A DNA stretch of 64,000 nt from VRUE01 sp963796705 (lineage in GTDB: Bacteria; Actinomycetota; Thermoleophilia; Solirubrobacterales; 70-9). Within the stretch, counting starts at the first letter, position 1. Every line of letters begins with the position of its first letter. This document shows, one piece after another, positions 25,288 to 34,617 of the stretch. The DNA lies in the NCBI GenBank assembly GCA_963796705.1, contig CAWCMK010000001.1, positions 124,001-188,000 of the forward strand, in the 5' to 3' direction. The position numbers were made by a program, and so were the translations under genes. Under the pieces are notes generated by a model. That model saw nothing but the letters and a program-made list of their open reading frames with translations, was not told the DNA's origin and made no database searches.

Positions 25288-25752
25288 GGCTTCGTGTTAT
25301 TGCCGTGGGCCCAGCTCAGCCATTGGATTTGGCGTCCATGGGCCGATTCCTGCGCTTGACGCGGAAGCCCGCGGCGGTGCGCCTGCCGCACCAAGGTAGA
25401 CGTTCGTCGAGCCCTCGGCAAGCCGGCTCGACCACCCGGCCAATGCCTTGCAAATGGCGCGAAACGGCGCTATTTGGGTCCAGAAACGACAAAAGGGCAC
25501 CTGGCGGTGCCCTTTGTCAACGCTGTGCCGCACTCGGCGGCGCTACATCTCACTGAAAGATCAAGTCCGCTTGAAAGCCATTTCAATCTCCTTCGTTGAA
25601 GCCCGACCTTGCTTCCTGCACAAGTTTGGCGCTGGGAATGTCTTGTCTTGCTGGCATGGTTGTAGCACAAATCGGCGAAAAGTTGTGCGCTTGCAGCAAA
25701 ACTTGTGCAAATCGGCAGAGGACCTCGGGCGAGAACTGAGTAGCCCGCGCCT
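25288..25752. other. Divergent intergenic region without a gene
   Basis: 465 bp between the HD-GYP gene and the MFS gene. Holds a strong hairpin (25492-25515) and, further right, a lower-GC stretch with two copies of CAAATCGGC (25668-25676 and 25708-25716, 40 bp apart) and GCACAA/TTGTGC inverted halves. These may be operators for the rightward transporter operon. No convincing reading frame seen. Confidence 0.5.
25492..25515 (-). terminator. Hairpin, possible terminator or attenuator
   Basis: Perfect 10-bp stem AAAGGGCACC/GGTGCCCTTT with a TGGC loop. On the minus strand it is followed by a weak T-rich run (TTTTGTCGTTTC). It sits upstream of the HD-GYP start, so it could end a short leader transcript on that strand. 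Confidence 0.45.
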
Positions 25753-27072
25753 ATGAACGGCAGCAGCAGAAGCGGTCCGCGCCTGATCGACCCACTGCGG
25801 CGGCGCTCCTTCCGACACCTCGCGATCTCCTACGCGATCAACGAGCTGGGCGACAGCTTCGGCGTCGTCGCCCTTTCGGTGCTTGTCTTCGAGTTGACCG
25901 GCAGCGCCTTGGCGACAACGGCGCTCTTCCTCGGTATGGGGATCGTGCCGGCGCTGCTGACCCCGGTCCTCGTAGCCCGCCTTGAGCGGCCGCCGCCCCG
26001 CTTCGTACTGCCCTCGATCTATGCGGGGGAGGCGATCGCCTTCGTCGCCCTCGCGCTGCTCGCCGAGAACTTCTCACTGGCGGCCGTAGTCGCGATCGCC
26101 GCGATCGACGCGGCGCTGGCGCTGACCGCCAAGACGATCGTCCGCGCCGTCACCGCGGCGATGCTCGAAGCCGAGGGCGAACTGCGCGCCGGCAACGCCG
26201 TCCTCAATATCGCTTTCACGGGCAGCGCCGCGATCGGCCCGGCGATCGCCGGCGGCCTCGTCGCCGCCTTCGGCACGCAGGCGGCGCTGTTCATCGACGC
26301 GGCCTCCTTTTACGTGATCGCCTGGATACTGTTCACGGCCGGACCCCTGGCGCAGGCGGAGCCGGAACCCGGCCACCTGCGCGAGCAGGTGCGAGCTGGC
26401 CTCGATTACGTCCGCGACCACGTCAAGCTGCGGCGCCTGATCGCCGCCGAGGCGGCGGCCCTCCTCTTCTTCTCGGCGGTCGTCCCGATCGAGGTCGTCT
26501 ATGCCAAGGACGCGCTCGGCGCCGGCGCAGCCGGATACGGGATCCTGCTGACCAGCTGGGGCGGGGGGATGGTGCTCGGCAGCGTCCTGTTTGCCACCGT
26601 GCGGCGCACCTCGCTGCCCGCCCAGCTGCTCTTCAGCACGCTGGCGATCGCCGCCGGCTACCTGGGGATGGCGGCCGCGCCGACCCTCCTCCTCGCCTGC
26701 GCAGCCTCGGCGCTCGGAGGCACCGGCAACGGCGTCCAATGGGTCGCGGTGATCAGCGCCGTCCAGGAGCTGACCTCGGCCCAGATGCAGGCGCGGGTCA
26801 TCAGCGTTCTCGAATCGATCAGCGCGGCGTTGCCGGCGCTTGGCTTCCTGGTCGGGGGCCTGATCGCCGACCTACAGGGGCCCAGGGCGACTTTCGCCTT
26901 CGCCGGCGCCGGGGTCGTCGCGGTTGTCGTAGTCGCGACGCCGCTGCTGGGGCGTCACTGGCCCCTACATACGGCCAGGGAAAGCGGGGGGGACGCCGAA
27001 GACGACGTTATGGTGGAACTGATTCCTGCAATGCCCGCAGACAGCGTGGCTGGCCCGACTTGGAGATTTTGA
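25753..27072 (+). CDS. MFS transporter (EntS/MFS_3 type)
   Basis: 439 residues, about twelve predicted helices. N-terminus LRRRSFRHLAISYAINELGDSFGVVALSVLVFELTGSALATT is typical of the MFS_3 group of small-molecule exporters. First gene of a rightward operon; its TGA (27070-27072) overlaps the ATG of the next gene as TGATG. It may export the compound imported or processed by the adjacent ABC system, or be unrelated. Substrate unknown. Confidence 0.85.
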   Translation: MNGSSRSGPRLIDPLRRRSFRHLAISYAINELGDSFGVVALSVLVFELTGSALATTALFLGMGIVPALLTPVLVARLERPPPRFVLPSIYAGEAIAFVALALLAENFSLAAVVAIAAIDAALALTAKTIVRAVTAAMLEAEGELRAGNAVLNIAFTGSAAIGPAIAGGLVAAFGTQAALFIDAASFYVIAWILFTAGPLAQAEPEPGHLREQVRAGLDYVRDHVKLRRLIAAEAAALLFFSAVVPIEVVYAKDALGAGAAGYGILLTSWGGGMVLGSVLFATVRRTSLPAQLLFSTLAIAAGYLGMAAAPTLLLACAASALGGTGNGVQWVAVISAVQELTSAQMQARVISVLESISAALPALGFLVGGLIADLQGPRATFAFAGAGVVAVVVVATPLLGRHWPLHTARESGGDAEDDVMVELIPAMPADSVAGPTWRF

Positions 27073-28697
27073 TGAGGAAGCTGGGTACGTTGGCGATGGT
27101 CGTTGCGCTGGGCATTTTCCTGGCCCTCTCCCTTGCGGCCTGCGGGAAATCGAGCGGCGGCAAGGAAGGTGGCACGTTGAAGATCAGCTTCGCCGCCTAT
27201 CCCGACGCCCTCGATCCCCAGTTCTCCTATACGACCGAAGGCTGGTCGGCGATGTATGACACCTATATCCCGCTGCTGACCTTCGCCCACGCGGAAGGGG
27301 AAGCCGGCAGCAAGGTCGTTCCCGGCCTGGCGCGCAGCCTGCCCAAGATCACCGACGGCGGCAAGACCTACACGCTGACGCTCGCCAGGGGTCTCAGGTA
27401 CTCGGACGGCAAGCCGGTCATGGCGTCTGACTTCAAGTCCTCGGTGGAACGGATGTTCAAGCTCAACTCCAGCGGCTCGCCCTACTACACCGTCATCGAA
27501 GGCGCGGAAGCGTTCCAGGAAAAGAAGGCAAAGGAAATCTCCGGGATCGATACCGACGACAAGAGCGGCCGAATTGTCATTCATCTGACGCAACCGCAGG
27601 GTGCCTTCGAGGACCTCCTCGCCCTGCTGTTCGTCGCGCCGGTGCCCGCAAACACGCCCGATAAGACGGCGACCAAGTCGGTTCCGCCGGCCACCGGCCC
27701 CTACGAGATCGTCGACGTCAGGCCGGGCAAGGGCTGGTCATATGTGCGCAACCCACATTGGGCCGACAACAACGCCGCGCTGGTGCCCGAAGTTCCGAGC
27801 GGCCATGTCGACAAGATCGAAGCGAAGATCACGGAAAACCAGTCGACGCAGGTCAACGACGTCGAGCAAGGGAAGACCAACTGGATGTTCGACACGCTTC
27901 CCCCGGACCGGGTCGCCGAAGTGAAAGGCAAATACGAAGGCACCCAGTACCGCACGGTCCCCAGCATCGGCCTCGAATTCCTCTGGATGAACGCCTCCCG
28001 AGCGCCGTTCAACAACCTCAAGGTGCGCCAGGCGGTCAACTACGCGATCAATCCGAAGGAGGTCGAACGGGTTCTGGCCGGCGAAGTCACCCCGACCCAG
28101 CAGATCATCCCGCCGGGCGTGCCCGGTTACCAGAAGTTCAATCTCTATCCATACGACTTGGCGAAAGCCAGGGCACTGCTCAAGGAAGCCCACCCCTCCG
28201 ACCTAAACATCACCCTCTGGACCGACAACCTTGAAGAAGAAGCGGGGGAAAGCTTCGAACAGATCCTCGACGAAATCGGCTTCCACACGAAGCTTAAGGT
28301 GGTCAACGCCGAAAATTACTTCACGGTCGTCGGCAACGAAAACACGCCCGACCTCGACCTCGGCTACGCCGGCTTCACGGCCGACTACCCGGACCCCAAC
28401 GCGTTCTTCGAACCGCTGCTCTCCGGGGCCAGCATCCTGCCGGCCAACGGCACCAACCTCTCGCGCTTCGACGACCCGGCCCTCGACAAGAAGATCGCCC
28501 AGCTGGCGACCGAAACGCTCGGTCCCAAGCAGGAAAAGGAATACGCCGAACTCGACAAGGCCTACATGGAACAGGCCGCGATCGCGCCCTATGGCAACCC
28601 GATCGCATCGGTCTTCGTCTCCAGTGACATCAACTTCGAAGACGTGATCTGGAACCCGATCTTCTCCGGCGACCTGACCAGCTTCCAGTTCAAGTAG
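27072..28697 (+). CDS. ABC transporter substrate-binding lipoprotein, family 5 (peptide/nickel)
   Basis: 541 residues. Lipoprotein signal with lipobox LAAC (Cys near 22), then GGTLKISFAAYPDALDPQFSYTT and the family-5 features (YTLTLARGLRYSDGKPVMASDFKSSVERMF, NNLKVRQAVNYAINPKEV, PDLDLGYAGFTADYPDPNAFFEPLL). Binds peptides or a similar ligand outside the membrane for the downstream permeases. Glu is written almost only as GAA here, unlike the GAG-rich genes around it. Confidence 0.93.
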   Translation: MRKLGTLAMVVALGIFLALSLAACGKSSGGKEGGTLKISFAAYPDALDPQFSYTTEGWSAMYDTYIPLLTFAHAEGEAGSKVVPGLARSLPKITDGGKTYTLTLARGLRYSDGKPVMASDFKSSVERMFKLNSSGSPYYTVIEGAEAFQEKKAKEISGIDTDDKSGRIVIHLTQPQGAFEDLLALLFVAPVPANTPDKTATKSVPPATGPYEIVDVRPGKGWSYVRNPHWADNNAALVPEVPSGHVDKIEAKITENQSTQVNDVEQGKTNWMFDTLPPDRVAEVKGKYEGTQYRTVPSIGLEFLWMNASRAPFNNLKVRQAVNYAINPKEVERVLAGEVTPTQQIIPPGVPGYQKFNLYPYDLAKARALLKEAHPSDLNITLWTDNLEEEAGESFEQILDEIGFHTKLKVVNAENYFTVVGNENTPDLDLGYAGFTADYPDPNAFFEPLLSGASILPANGTNLSRFDDPALDKKIAQLATETLGPKQEKEYAELDKAYMEQAAIAPYGNPIASVFVSSDINFEDVIWNPIFSGDLTSFQFK

Positions 28698-28699
28698 CC

Positions 28700-29719
28700 G
28701 TGGCCGGCCGCAGTGTCTGGCAGGTCGCATTCCGCCGGCTGCGATCCAACCGCGTCGCAGTCTCCGCCACCGTCCTCTTCGCTGCGATCCTCATCTTCAT
28801 CGCGGCGGCACCGCTCTGGGCCGACCAGGTAGCCCACACCGGGCCCGAGAAGACACACACCCTCGGGACCGTCGAAGTTAACGGCGAAAAGCAGGACGTC
28901 GTCGAATCGGACGGCACGCCGATCGGCCCGCAATGGTTCGCCGCCGGCGGCAGGTTCTTCCTCGGCGCCGACGGCCGCCTCGGACGCGACGAGATGGTGC
29001 GGCTGATGTACGCCGGCCGCACCTCGCTGCTGATCGGATTCGCGGCGGCGCTGATCACCACCGTCCTCGCCGTCGTTCTCGGCCTGCTCGCCGGCTACTA
29101 CCGGGGCTGGGCCGACACACTGATCTCGCACACACTCGACGTGATCTGGGCATTCCCGGTAATGCTGCTGGCAATCGCGCTCGGCGTCGCCCTTGCACTG
29201 GGCGGCATCAAGCTGGGCCCAATCGAAATCTCGGGCGGCTCGCTGCTGATCCCGATCGGGGTGATCGGCCTCGCCTTCGTCCCCTACATGGCGCGGCCCC
29301 TGCGTGGCGAAGTCCTCGCCCTGCGTGAGCGCGAGTTCGTCGAAGCGGCTGTCGCCCAGGGAGCCGGGCCGCGACGGGTGATGTTCGGCGAGCTGCTGCC
29401 GAACCTCTGGTCGACGATCATCGTCTTCTTCACCCTGAACGTCGCCAACGCCCTGCTTGTCGAGTCGGGGCTCTCCTTCCTCGGCGCCGGCGTACAGGCG
29501 CCCCACACCTCCTGGGGGCTGATGATCGCGAAGGGCAGCCAGCTCCTCTACAGCGCTCCGCAGCTGACGATCGCGCCGGGCGTAATGATTTTCCTGACGG
29601 TGCTCTCGCTGAACGTTTTCGGCGACTGCCTGCGCGACGCCCTCGACCCCAAATCACGGGTCGGTCTCGAGGCACACGCCGGCACCTACGAGCCCGAGCT
29701 CGAGCCCGAGGCCACCTGA
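28700..29719 (+). CDS. ABC transporter permease, DppC/OppC type
   Basis: 339 residues. Six predicted helices and the EAA loop EFVEAAVAQGAGPRRVMFGELLPNLWS. A 150-residue periplasmic insert after helix 1 is longer than usual for DppC. GTG start 2 bp after the substrate-binding gene. Forms the membrane channel with the next permease. Confidence 0.92.
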   Translation: MAGRSVWQVAFRRLRSNRVAVSATVLFAAILIFIAAAPLWADQVAHTGPEKTHTLGTVEVNGEKQDVVESDGTPIGPQWFAAGGRFFLGADGRLGRDEMVRLMYAGRTSLLIGFAAALITTVLAVVLGLLAGYYRGWADTLISHTLDVIWAFPVMLLAIALGVALALGGIKLGPIEISGGSLLIPIGVIGLAFVPYMARPLRGEVLALREREFVEAAVAQGAGPRRVMFGELLPNLWSTIIVFFTLNVANALLVESGLSFLGAGVQAPHTSWGLMIAKGSQLLYSAPQLTIAPGVMIFLTVLSLNVFGDCLRDALDPKSRVGLEAHAGTYEPELEPEAT

Positions 29720-30684
29720 TGGCCCGCTTCGTGGTCAGGCGCCTGGCCGGAATGGTGGCCGTCCTGTTCGCGATTTCGGTGATCGTCTTCCTGATCTTCA
29801 ACGTGATCCCCAACTCGGACCCGGCGGCGCGGATCGCCGGCCAGAAGAGCGCCGGGAACAAGCAGCTGATCGCCAACATCAACGAGGAATGGGGTTTCGA
29901 CGAACCGCTGCCCGCTCAGTACGCGACGATGATGAAGAAGGTCTTCAGCGGCGACCTTGTCTCCTATCAGGAACACACCGACGTCGACGAAGAAATTCTG
30001 AATGGGTTGCCGGCAACCCTCTCACTCTGCATCGGCGCCGCCGTGATCTGGATGTTCTTCGCGATCCTCTTCGGCTACCTCTCGGCGCTCAGACCGGGCG
30101 GGGTCCGGGACCGACTACTGACGGTTCTGGCACTGACCGGCGTCTCGATGCCTGTCTTCTGGCTGGGCGGCGTGCTGCTCATCTACCTGACCTTCAAGGT
30201 CGAAATCTTCCCGGCGAGCGAATACGTGCCGCTTACTGAAGAACCGATCGAATGGGCCTATCACCTGGTCCTCCCCTGGCTCACGCTCGCCTTCCTAAAC
30301 GTCGGCTTCTACAGCCGCGTGCTGCGCTCGAACATGCTCGACACGATGGCTGAGGACTGGGTTCGGACCGCGCGCGCCAAGGGCCTCAGCGAGCGCCAGA
30401 TCCGCCGCCGGCACGTGCTCCGCAACTCGCTGATCCCGATCATCACCCTCTTCGGCCTCGATTTCGGCGCGATACTCGGCGGCGGCGCGATCCTCACCGA
30501 AGCAATCTTCGGACTGAACGGGGTCGGCAGCTACACAGCCAAGGCGATCGAAACCCAGGACCTGCCGCCGTTGATGGCAGTTACCCTGCTGGGCGCCTTC
30601 TTCATCGTCCTCTTCAACGCCCTGGTCGACATTGCCTACGCGAAGCTCGACCCGCGGGTGCGGCTCGGGGAGTCGGTCCAGTGA
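29719..30684 (+). CDS. ABC transporter permease, DppB/OppB type
   Basis: 321 residues. N-terminal helix RRLAGMVAVLFAISVIVFLIF, EAA loop DWVRTARAKGLSERQIRRRHVLRNSLIPIITLFGLDFGAILGGG. Start ATG overlaps the last base of the preceding gene's stop (TGATG). Note that the order here is C then B, reversed from the usual dppB-dppC order. Confidence 0.92.
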   Translation: MARFVVRRLAGMVAVLFAISVIVFLIFNVIPNSDPAARIAGQKSAGNKQLIANINEEWGFDEPLPAQYATMMKKVFSGDLVSYQEHTDVDEEILNGLPATLSLCIGAAVIWMFFAILFGYLSALRPGGVRDRLLTVLALTGVSMPVFWLGGVLLIYLTFKVEIFPASEYVPLTEEPIEWAYHLVLPWLTLAFLNVGFYSRVLRSNMLDTMAEDWVRTARAKGLSERQIRRRHVLRNSLIPIITLFGLDFGAILGGGAILTEAIFGLNGVGSYTAKAIETQDLPPLMAVTLLGAFFIVLFNALVDIAYAKLDPRVRLGESVQ

Positions 30685-30712
30685 GCGCGAGCCGAGCGGA
30701 GCGCGGGCGCTC

Positions 30713-31756
30713 GTGCTGAGCGCGAATCCTCAGCCCCTTCTGTCCGTCACCGACCTGCGGGTCTCATTCGCGACCGAGGAGGGCGAGGTGCGAGCCGTCG
30801 ACGGAGTCTCGCTGGAGCTGGCGCCGGGCGAGGTGTTGGCGATCGTCGGCGAGTCGGGCTCCGGCAAGAGTGTCACCGCACAGACGATCATCGGGCTGAC
30901 GCGGGGTGCGAACGCGCGGATCGAGGGCTCGGTGAAGCTCGGCGATCAGGAGCTGATCGAGGCCGGCGATGCCGTGCTGCAGAAGGTCCGCGGGGCCCGC
31001 GTGGCGATGATCTTCCAGGACCCGATCTCCTCGCTCAACCCGGTCTACCGGGTGGGCGACCAGATCGTGGAGGCGATCCGGGCACACCGAGGGATCGGCC
31101 GGGCGGAGTCGCGGGAGCGGGCGATCGCGATGCTCGACTCGGTCGGCATCCCCGACGCCCAGCGGCGCGTCGACGCCTACCCGCACGAATTCTCCGGCGG
31201 CATGCGCCAGCGGGCGATGATCGCGATGGCGCTGGCGCTTGAGCCCGAGGTGCTGATTGCCGACGAGCCGACCACCGCCCTCGACGTCACCGTGCAGGCG
31301 CAGATCCTCGCCCTGCTCGAGCGGCTCAACCGCGAGCGCCGCGTGGCGACGATCCTCATCACCCACGACCTCGGCGTCGTCGCCCAGGTCGCACACCGGG
31401 TGGCTGTCATGTACGCCGGTCGGATCGTCGAGCAGGGCACACTCGACGAGATCTTCTACGACCCCCAGCACCCCTACACCTGGGGGCTGCTCGGATCGCT
31501 GACGAGGATCGACCGGCCGCGGCCGCGCCGCCTGCCACAGATCCCTGGGGCGCCCCCCTCCCTGCTCGAGCTCGAGCGCGGCTGCGCCTTTCGGGCGCGC
31601 TGTCCGCACGCCTTCGAGCCCTGCACGAAGATGCCAGAGTTGGAGGCCCGCGCCGCGCGTACCGTCGGGCACCTCGATCGTTGCTGGCTGGAGCCCGATC
31701 GCAAGAAGCAGCTGCGCGAGGTTGGCGGCCGCATCGGCCTCGGGGGACCGGCGTGA
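30713..31756 (+). CDS. ABC transporter ATPase, DppD/OppD type
   Basis: 347 residues. Walker A GESGSGKS, signature FSGGMRQRAMIAMAL, Walker B EVLIADEPTTALD, H-loop ITHDLG, then the C-terminal oligopeptide-transporter region with Cys residues (ERGCAFRARCPHAFEPC) that in DppD/OppD proteins can bind an iron-sulphur cluster. GTG 30713 chosen as the first start in frame before the conserved LLSVTDLRVSF. Confidence 0.93.
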   Translation: MLSANPQPLLSVTDLRVSFATEEGEVRAVDGVSLELAPGEVLAIVGESGSGKSVTAQTIIGLTRGANARIEGSVKLGDQELIEAGDAVLQKVRGARVAMIFQDPISSLNPVYRVGDQIVEAIRAHRGIGRAESRERAIAMLDSVGIPDAQRRVDAYPHEFSGGMRQRAMIAMALALEPEVLIADEPTTALDVTVQAQILALLERLNRERRVATILITHDLGVVAQVAHRVAVMYAGRIVEQGTLDEIFYDPQHPYTWGLLGSLTRIDRPRPRRLPQIPGAPPSLLELERGCAFRARCPHAFEPCTKMPELEARAARTVGHLDRCWLEPDRKKQLREVGGRIGLGGPA

Positions 31757-32595
31757 GAAAGACACCGCTGCTGGAGATCACCGATCTCTGCAAGCACTTC
31801 CCGCCGCGCGGCGGGATACTGGCCCGGCGCCGCGAGGAGCCTTTCCGGGCGGTGGACATGGTCAGCTTCAGCCTCGCCGCCGGCGAGACCCTGGGCCTGG
31901 TCGGCGAGTCAGGCAGCGGCAAGACGACGCTCTGCCGCGCGATCCTCCAGCTGCTCGAGCCGACCGCGGGCTCAGTGCGCCTCGAGGGGCGGGAGATCGC
32001 CGGCCTCTCCTGGCGCCAGATGCGTCCCCTGCGCCGCGATTTGCAGATGGTCTTCCAGGACCCCTACGCCTCGCTCAACCCCCGCAAGCGAGTCGGCCAG
32101 ATCGTCGGTGACCCCCTGCGGGCGCTGGGAATCGCCTCGGGTGCGGACGCCGAACGGCGGGTCGCCGAGCTGCTCGAGCGGGTCGGCCTCTCACCCGAGC
32201 ACCGCAAGCGCTACCCGCATGAGTTCTCCGGAGGGCAGCGGCAGCGGATCGGGATCGCCCGGGCGCTGGCCCCGCAGCCGAAGCTGATCGTCGCCGACGA
32301 GCCCGTCTCCGCCCTCGACGTCTCGATCCAGGCGCAGATCGTCAACCTGCTCGAGGACCTGCAGGACGAACTCGGGCTGGCCTACGTCTTCGTCGCGCAC
32401 GACATCGGCGTCGTCCGCCACGTCTCCGACCAAATCGCGGTCATGAACGCGGGTCGGATCGTCGAGCAGGGGCCTGCCGAAGAGATCTGCTCGCGCCCCG
32501 GCGACGACTACACGAGGGCGTTGCTGGCGGCGGTGCCAATTCCCGACCCGAGGGAGAGCCGGGCACGACGCGCCGGTAGCTTTGCGGGCGGGTGA
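31753..32595 (+). CDS. ABC transporter ATPase, DppF/OppF type
   Basis: 280 residues. LLEITDLCKHFPPRGG, Walker A GESGSGKTT, signature FSGGQRQRIGIARAL, Walker B LIVADEPVSALD, H-loop VAHDIG. GTG start overlaps the previous stop (GTGA). Lacks most of the usual Cys-rich OppF C-terminus and is therefore shorter than the family norm (~320). Confidence 0.93.
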   Translation: MRKTPLLEITDLCKHFPPRGGILARRREEPFRAVDMVSFSLAAGETLGLVGESGSGKTTLCRAILQLLEPTAGSVRLEGREIAGLSWRQMRPLRRDLQMVFQDPYASLNPRKRVGQIVGDPLRALGIASGADAERRVAELLERVGLSPEHRKRYPHEFSGGQRQRIGIARALAPQPKLIVADEPVSALDVSIQAQIVNLLEDLQDELGLAYVFVAHDIGVVRHVSDQIAVMNAGRIVEQGPAEEICSRPGDDYTRALLAAVPIPDPRESRARRAGSFAGG

Positions 32596-33539
32596 ACCTT
32601 CCGCTGCAGCCGCCGATCAAGCCCCAGCTGGCGCTGACGCGCAAAGAGCTGCCGCTCGGCGAAGAGTGGGCATATGAGGAGAAGCTCGACGGGTTCCGGG
32701 CGATTGTCTTCGTCGACGGCGGAGAGAGTTACATCCAGTCGCGCGGTGGGAAGGCGCTTTCGCGCTACTTCCCGGAGCTTGGTTTCGGGGCGGGGCGTTA
32801 CGTGGTCGACGGCGAGCTGGTAATCCGTGACCCCCACGGCCAGCTCGAATTCGACGCCCTGCAGAGCCGCATCCACCCGGCCGAGTCGCGGATCAACCTG
32901 CTGGCGCGCGAGATCCCCGCCGAGTACGTGGTCTTCGACCTACTCGCCGAGGACGGCGAATCGCTGCTGGAGCGGCCGCTGCGAGAGCGGCGCGAGCGGC
33001 TCGAGCGGCTCGCTGGGCGGGTCGGCCTGCAGCCGACGACCCTCTCCCCCGACATCGGACAGGCCAAGCAGTGGCTGCGGCACAGCGAGGGCGTGATGGC
33101 CAAGCGGCTCGACGCCCCCTACCTGCCCGGCAAGCGCAGGGGGATGGCCAAGGTCAAGCGCGAGCGTGAGATCGACTGCGTGGTGCTCGGCTGGCGGCCG
33201 GGCAAAGAGGAGAAAACCGTCGGGTCGCTGATCCTCGGCCTCTACGACGGTGATGTGCTGCGCCCGGTGGGCCACATCTCCGGTTTTAGCGCCGAGGCGA
33301 AACGGGCGATGCCAGCGATGCTGGCGCCACTGGAGACCGGCGAGAGCGGCTCCGCGGAGCCCAGCCGCTGGACCGGCGGCCGCGAGCTCGAGTGGGTCGC
33401 CCTACGTCCCGAGCTGGTGATCGAAGTCGGCTACGATCACGCCGCCGCGGGCCGAATCCGGCACGGAGCCAGGTTTCGTCGCTTTCGGGCCGACAAGGAC
33501 CCGCGCGAGTGCAGATTCGCGGACCTCGACGAAGGGTGA
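32592..33539 (+). CDS. ATP-dependent DNA ligase (LigC-like)
   Basis: 315 residues. Nucleotidyltransferase motifs: I EEKLDGFR (adenylated Lys), III-like region (VVFDLLAED), IV EGVMAKRL, V KVKRER; SRGGK and VVDGELV are also present. The C-terminal OB fold starts near 190. No LigD polymerase or nuclease domain, so it resembles the stand-alone LigC backup repair ligases of actinobacteria. GTG start overlaps the transporter ATPase stop (GTGA), tying it to the ABC operon, an unexpected partner. Confidence 0.88.
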   Translation: MNLPLQPPIKPQLALTRKELPLGEEWAYEEKLDGFRAIVFVDGGESYIQSRGGKALSRYFPELGFGAGRYVVDGELVIRDPHGQLEFDALQSRIHPAESRINLLAREIPAEYVVFDLLAEDGESLLERPLRERRERLERLAGRVGLQPTTLSPDIGQAKQWLRHSEGVMAKRLDAPYLPGKRRGMAKVKREREIDCVVLGWRPGKEEKTVGSLILGLYDGDVLRPVGHISGFSAEAKRAMPAMLAPLETGESGSAEPSRWTGGRELEWVALRPELVIEVGYDHAAAGRIRHGARFRRFRADKDPRECRFADLDEG

Positions 33540-33543
33540 GACA

Positions 33544-34617
33544 CTAGAAAAGGCGCGACTGGACGGGTGGGCCGGCGGCTCCCCTCGCCGGAGGGGAACC
33601 CGACCTTGAGGAAACTTTGGCACGGCTCTGGCCACCGGGAGTCGGTTCCCTGCGGCCTGCCTGGAGTTCCCCGGGGCGCAGGCGCTGACCTCGGCCGCGG
33701 CCCCATCCCTTAACTGCGCGGGTGACCCGGGCGCGCTGCTCGGGCCGCATGTAGGCGCGGCCCCCCGAGTAGAGCTGTTCGTACTTCGGCAGCAGGTCCG
33801 GTCGTTTCGCCTCAAGCCAGCCGAGGAAGACTTCACGCACCTCGCCGCGCAGATGCAGGGCGACGCCGCCGAGGAAGCTCGCGCCGGCCTCGCGGGCTCG
33901 GTCAACGATCGGCTGAACCTGCTCGGGAGCGTCGTTGATCCCCGGCATCAGCGGGGCGATCAGCACTCCGGAGTCGATCCCCCTGCGGCGCAGCTCGGCG
34001 ACCGCGTCGAGGCGCGCCTGCGGGCTCGGGGTATGAGGCTCAGTGGCCCGCCACGCCCCCTCGTCGAGGGTTGGCACCGAGAGGTTTACCGAGACCGGGA
34101 CCCGCTTTGCCATCCGCTCAAAGATCCCGATGTCGCGCAGTAGAAGTGGGGACTTGGTGAGGACCGAGACCGGTGTCTGCGCCTCCTCGAGGGCGGCGAG
34201 GATCTCGGGCATCATCCGGTAGCGGCTCTCGACCCACTGGTAGGGATCGGTGTTGGTCCCCAGCGCCACCAGCTCGCGCTTCCATGTGGGTCGCGCCAGC
34301 TCGGCCCTGAGGACCTCCGGGACGTTGACCTTGACGACGATCTCCCGCTCGAAGTCGCGACCCGCGTCGAAGCCCAGATAGGTGTGGGTCGGCCGCGCGA
34401 AGCAGAAGGCGCAGGCGTGAGTGCAGCCCCTGTATTGATTGATGGTCCAGTTGAAGCCGAAGCTGCCGCCCGGCACGTGGTTGAGCGCCGAGCGCGCCCG
34501 CACCTCGTGGAAGTTGATGCCCATCGCCTCCGGCGCATCGAAGGTCCGCATGCCGCCGCCATCGCTGACACCCGGCAGCTGCATGTCGCGCTCGACCCTT
34601 TGTTCGTCCCACCTCAT
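33544..34617 (-). CDS. Radical SAM protein, Rv2578c/SplB-like
   Basis: 357 residues. Cluster motif CTHACAFCF (CxxxCxxC), preceded by FGFNWTINQYRGC, and the family segments RELVALGTNTDPYQWVE and VSVLTKSPLLLRD. It matches the mycobacterial Rv2578c family, including the MRW start and the terminal LF. ATG 34617 is therefore chosen. The operator-like palindrome 34612-34639 overlaps this start, pointing to SOS control and a DNA-damage role; the reaction is unknown. Confidence 0.88.
   Translation of the reverse strand: MRWDEQRVERDMQLPGVSDGGGMRTFDAPEAMGINFHEVRARSALNHVPGGSFGFNWTINQYRGCTHACAFCFARPTHTYLGFDAGRDFEREIVVKVNVPEVLRAELARPTWKRELVALGTNTDPYQWVESRYRMMPEILAALEEAQTPVSVLTKSPLLLRDIGIFERMAKRVPVSVNLSVPTLDEGAWRATEPHTPSPQARLDAVAELRRRGIDSGVLIAPLMPGINDAPEQVQPIVDRAREAGASFLGGVALHLRGEVREVFLGWLEAKRPDLLPKYEQLYSGGRAYMRPEQRARVTRAVKGWGRGRGQRLRPGELQAGRREPTPGGQSRAKVSSRSGSPPARGAAGPPVQSRLF

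Noticed and set aside
30632..30712. Upstream extension of the DppD-type ATPase
   Set aside because: The added residues are Arg/Ser-rich and overlap the permease gene; the conserved N-terminus starts after GTG 30713.
33560..33605. GC-rich stem near the 3' end of the radical SAM gene as a terminator
   Set aside because: It lies inside the coding sequence whose C-terminus (LF end) matches the family, and has no T run.
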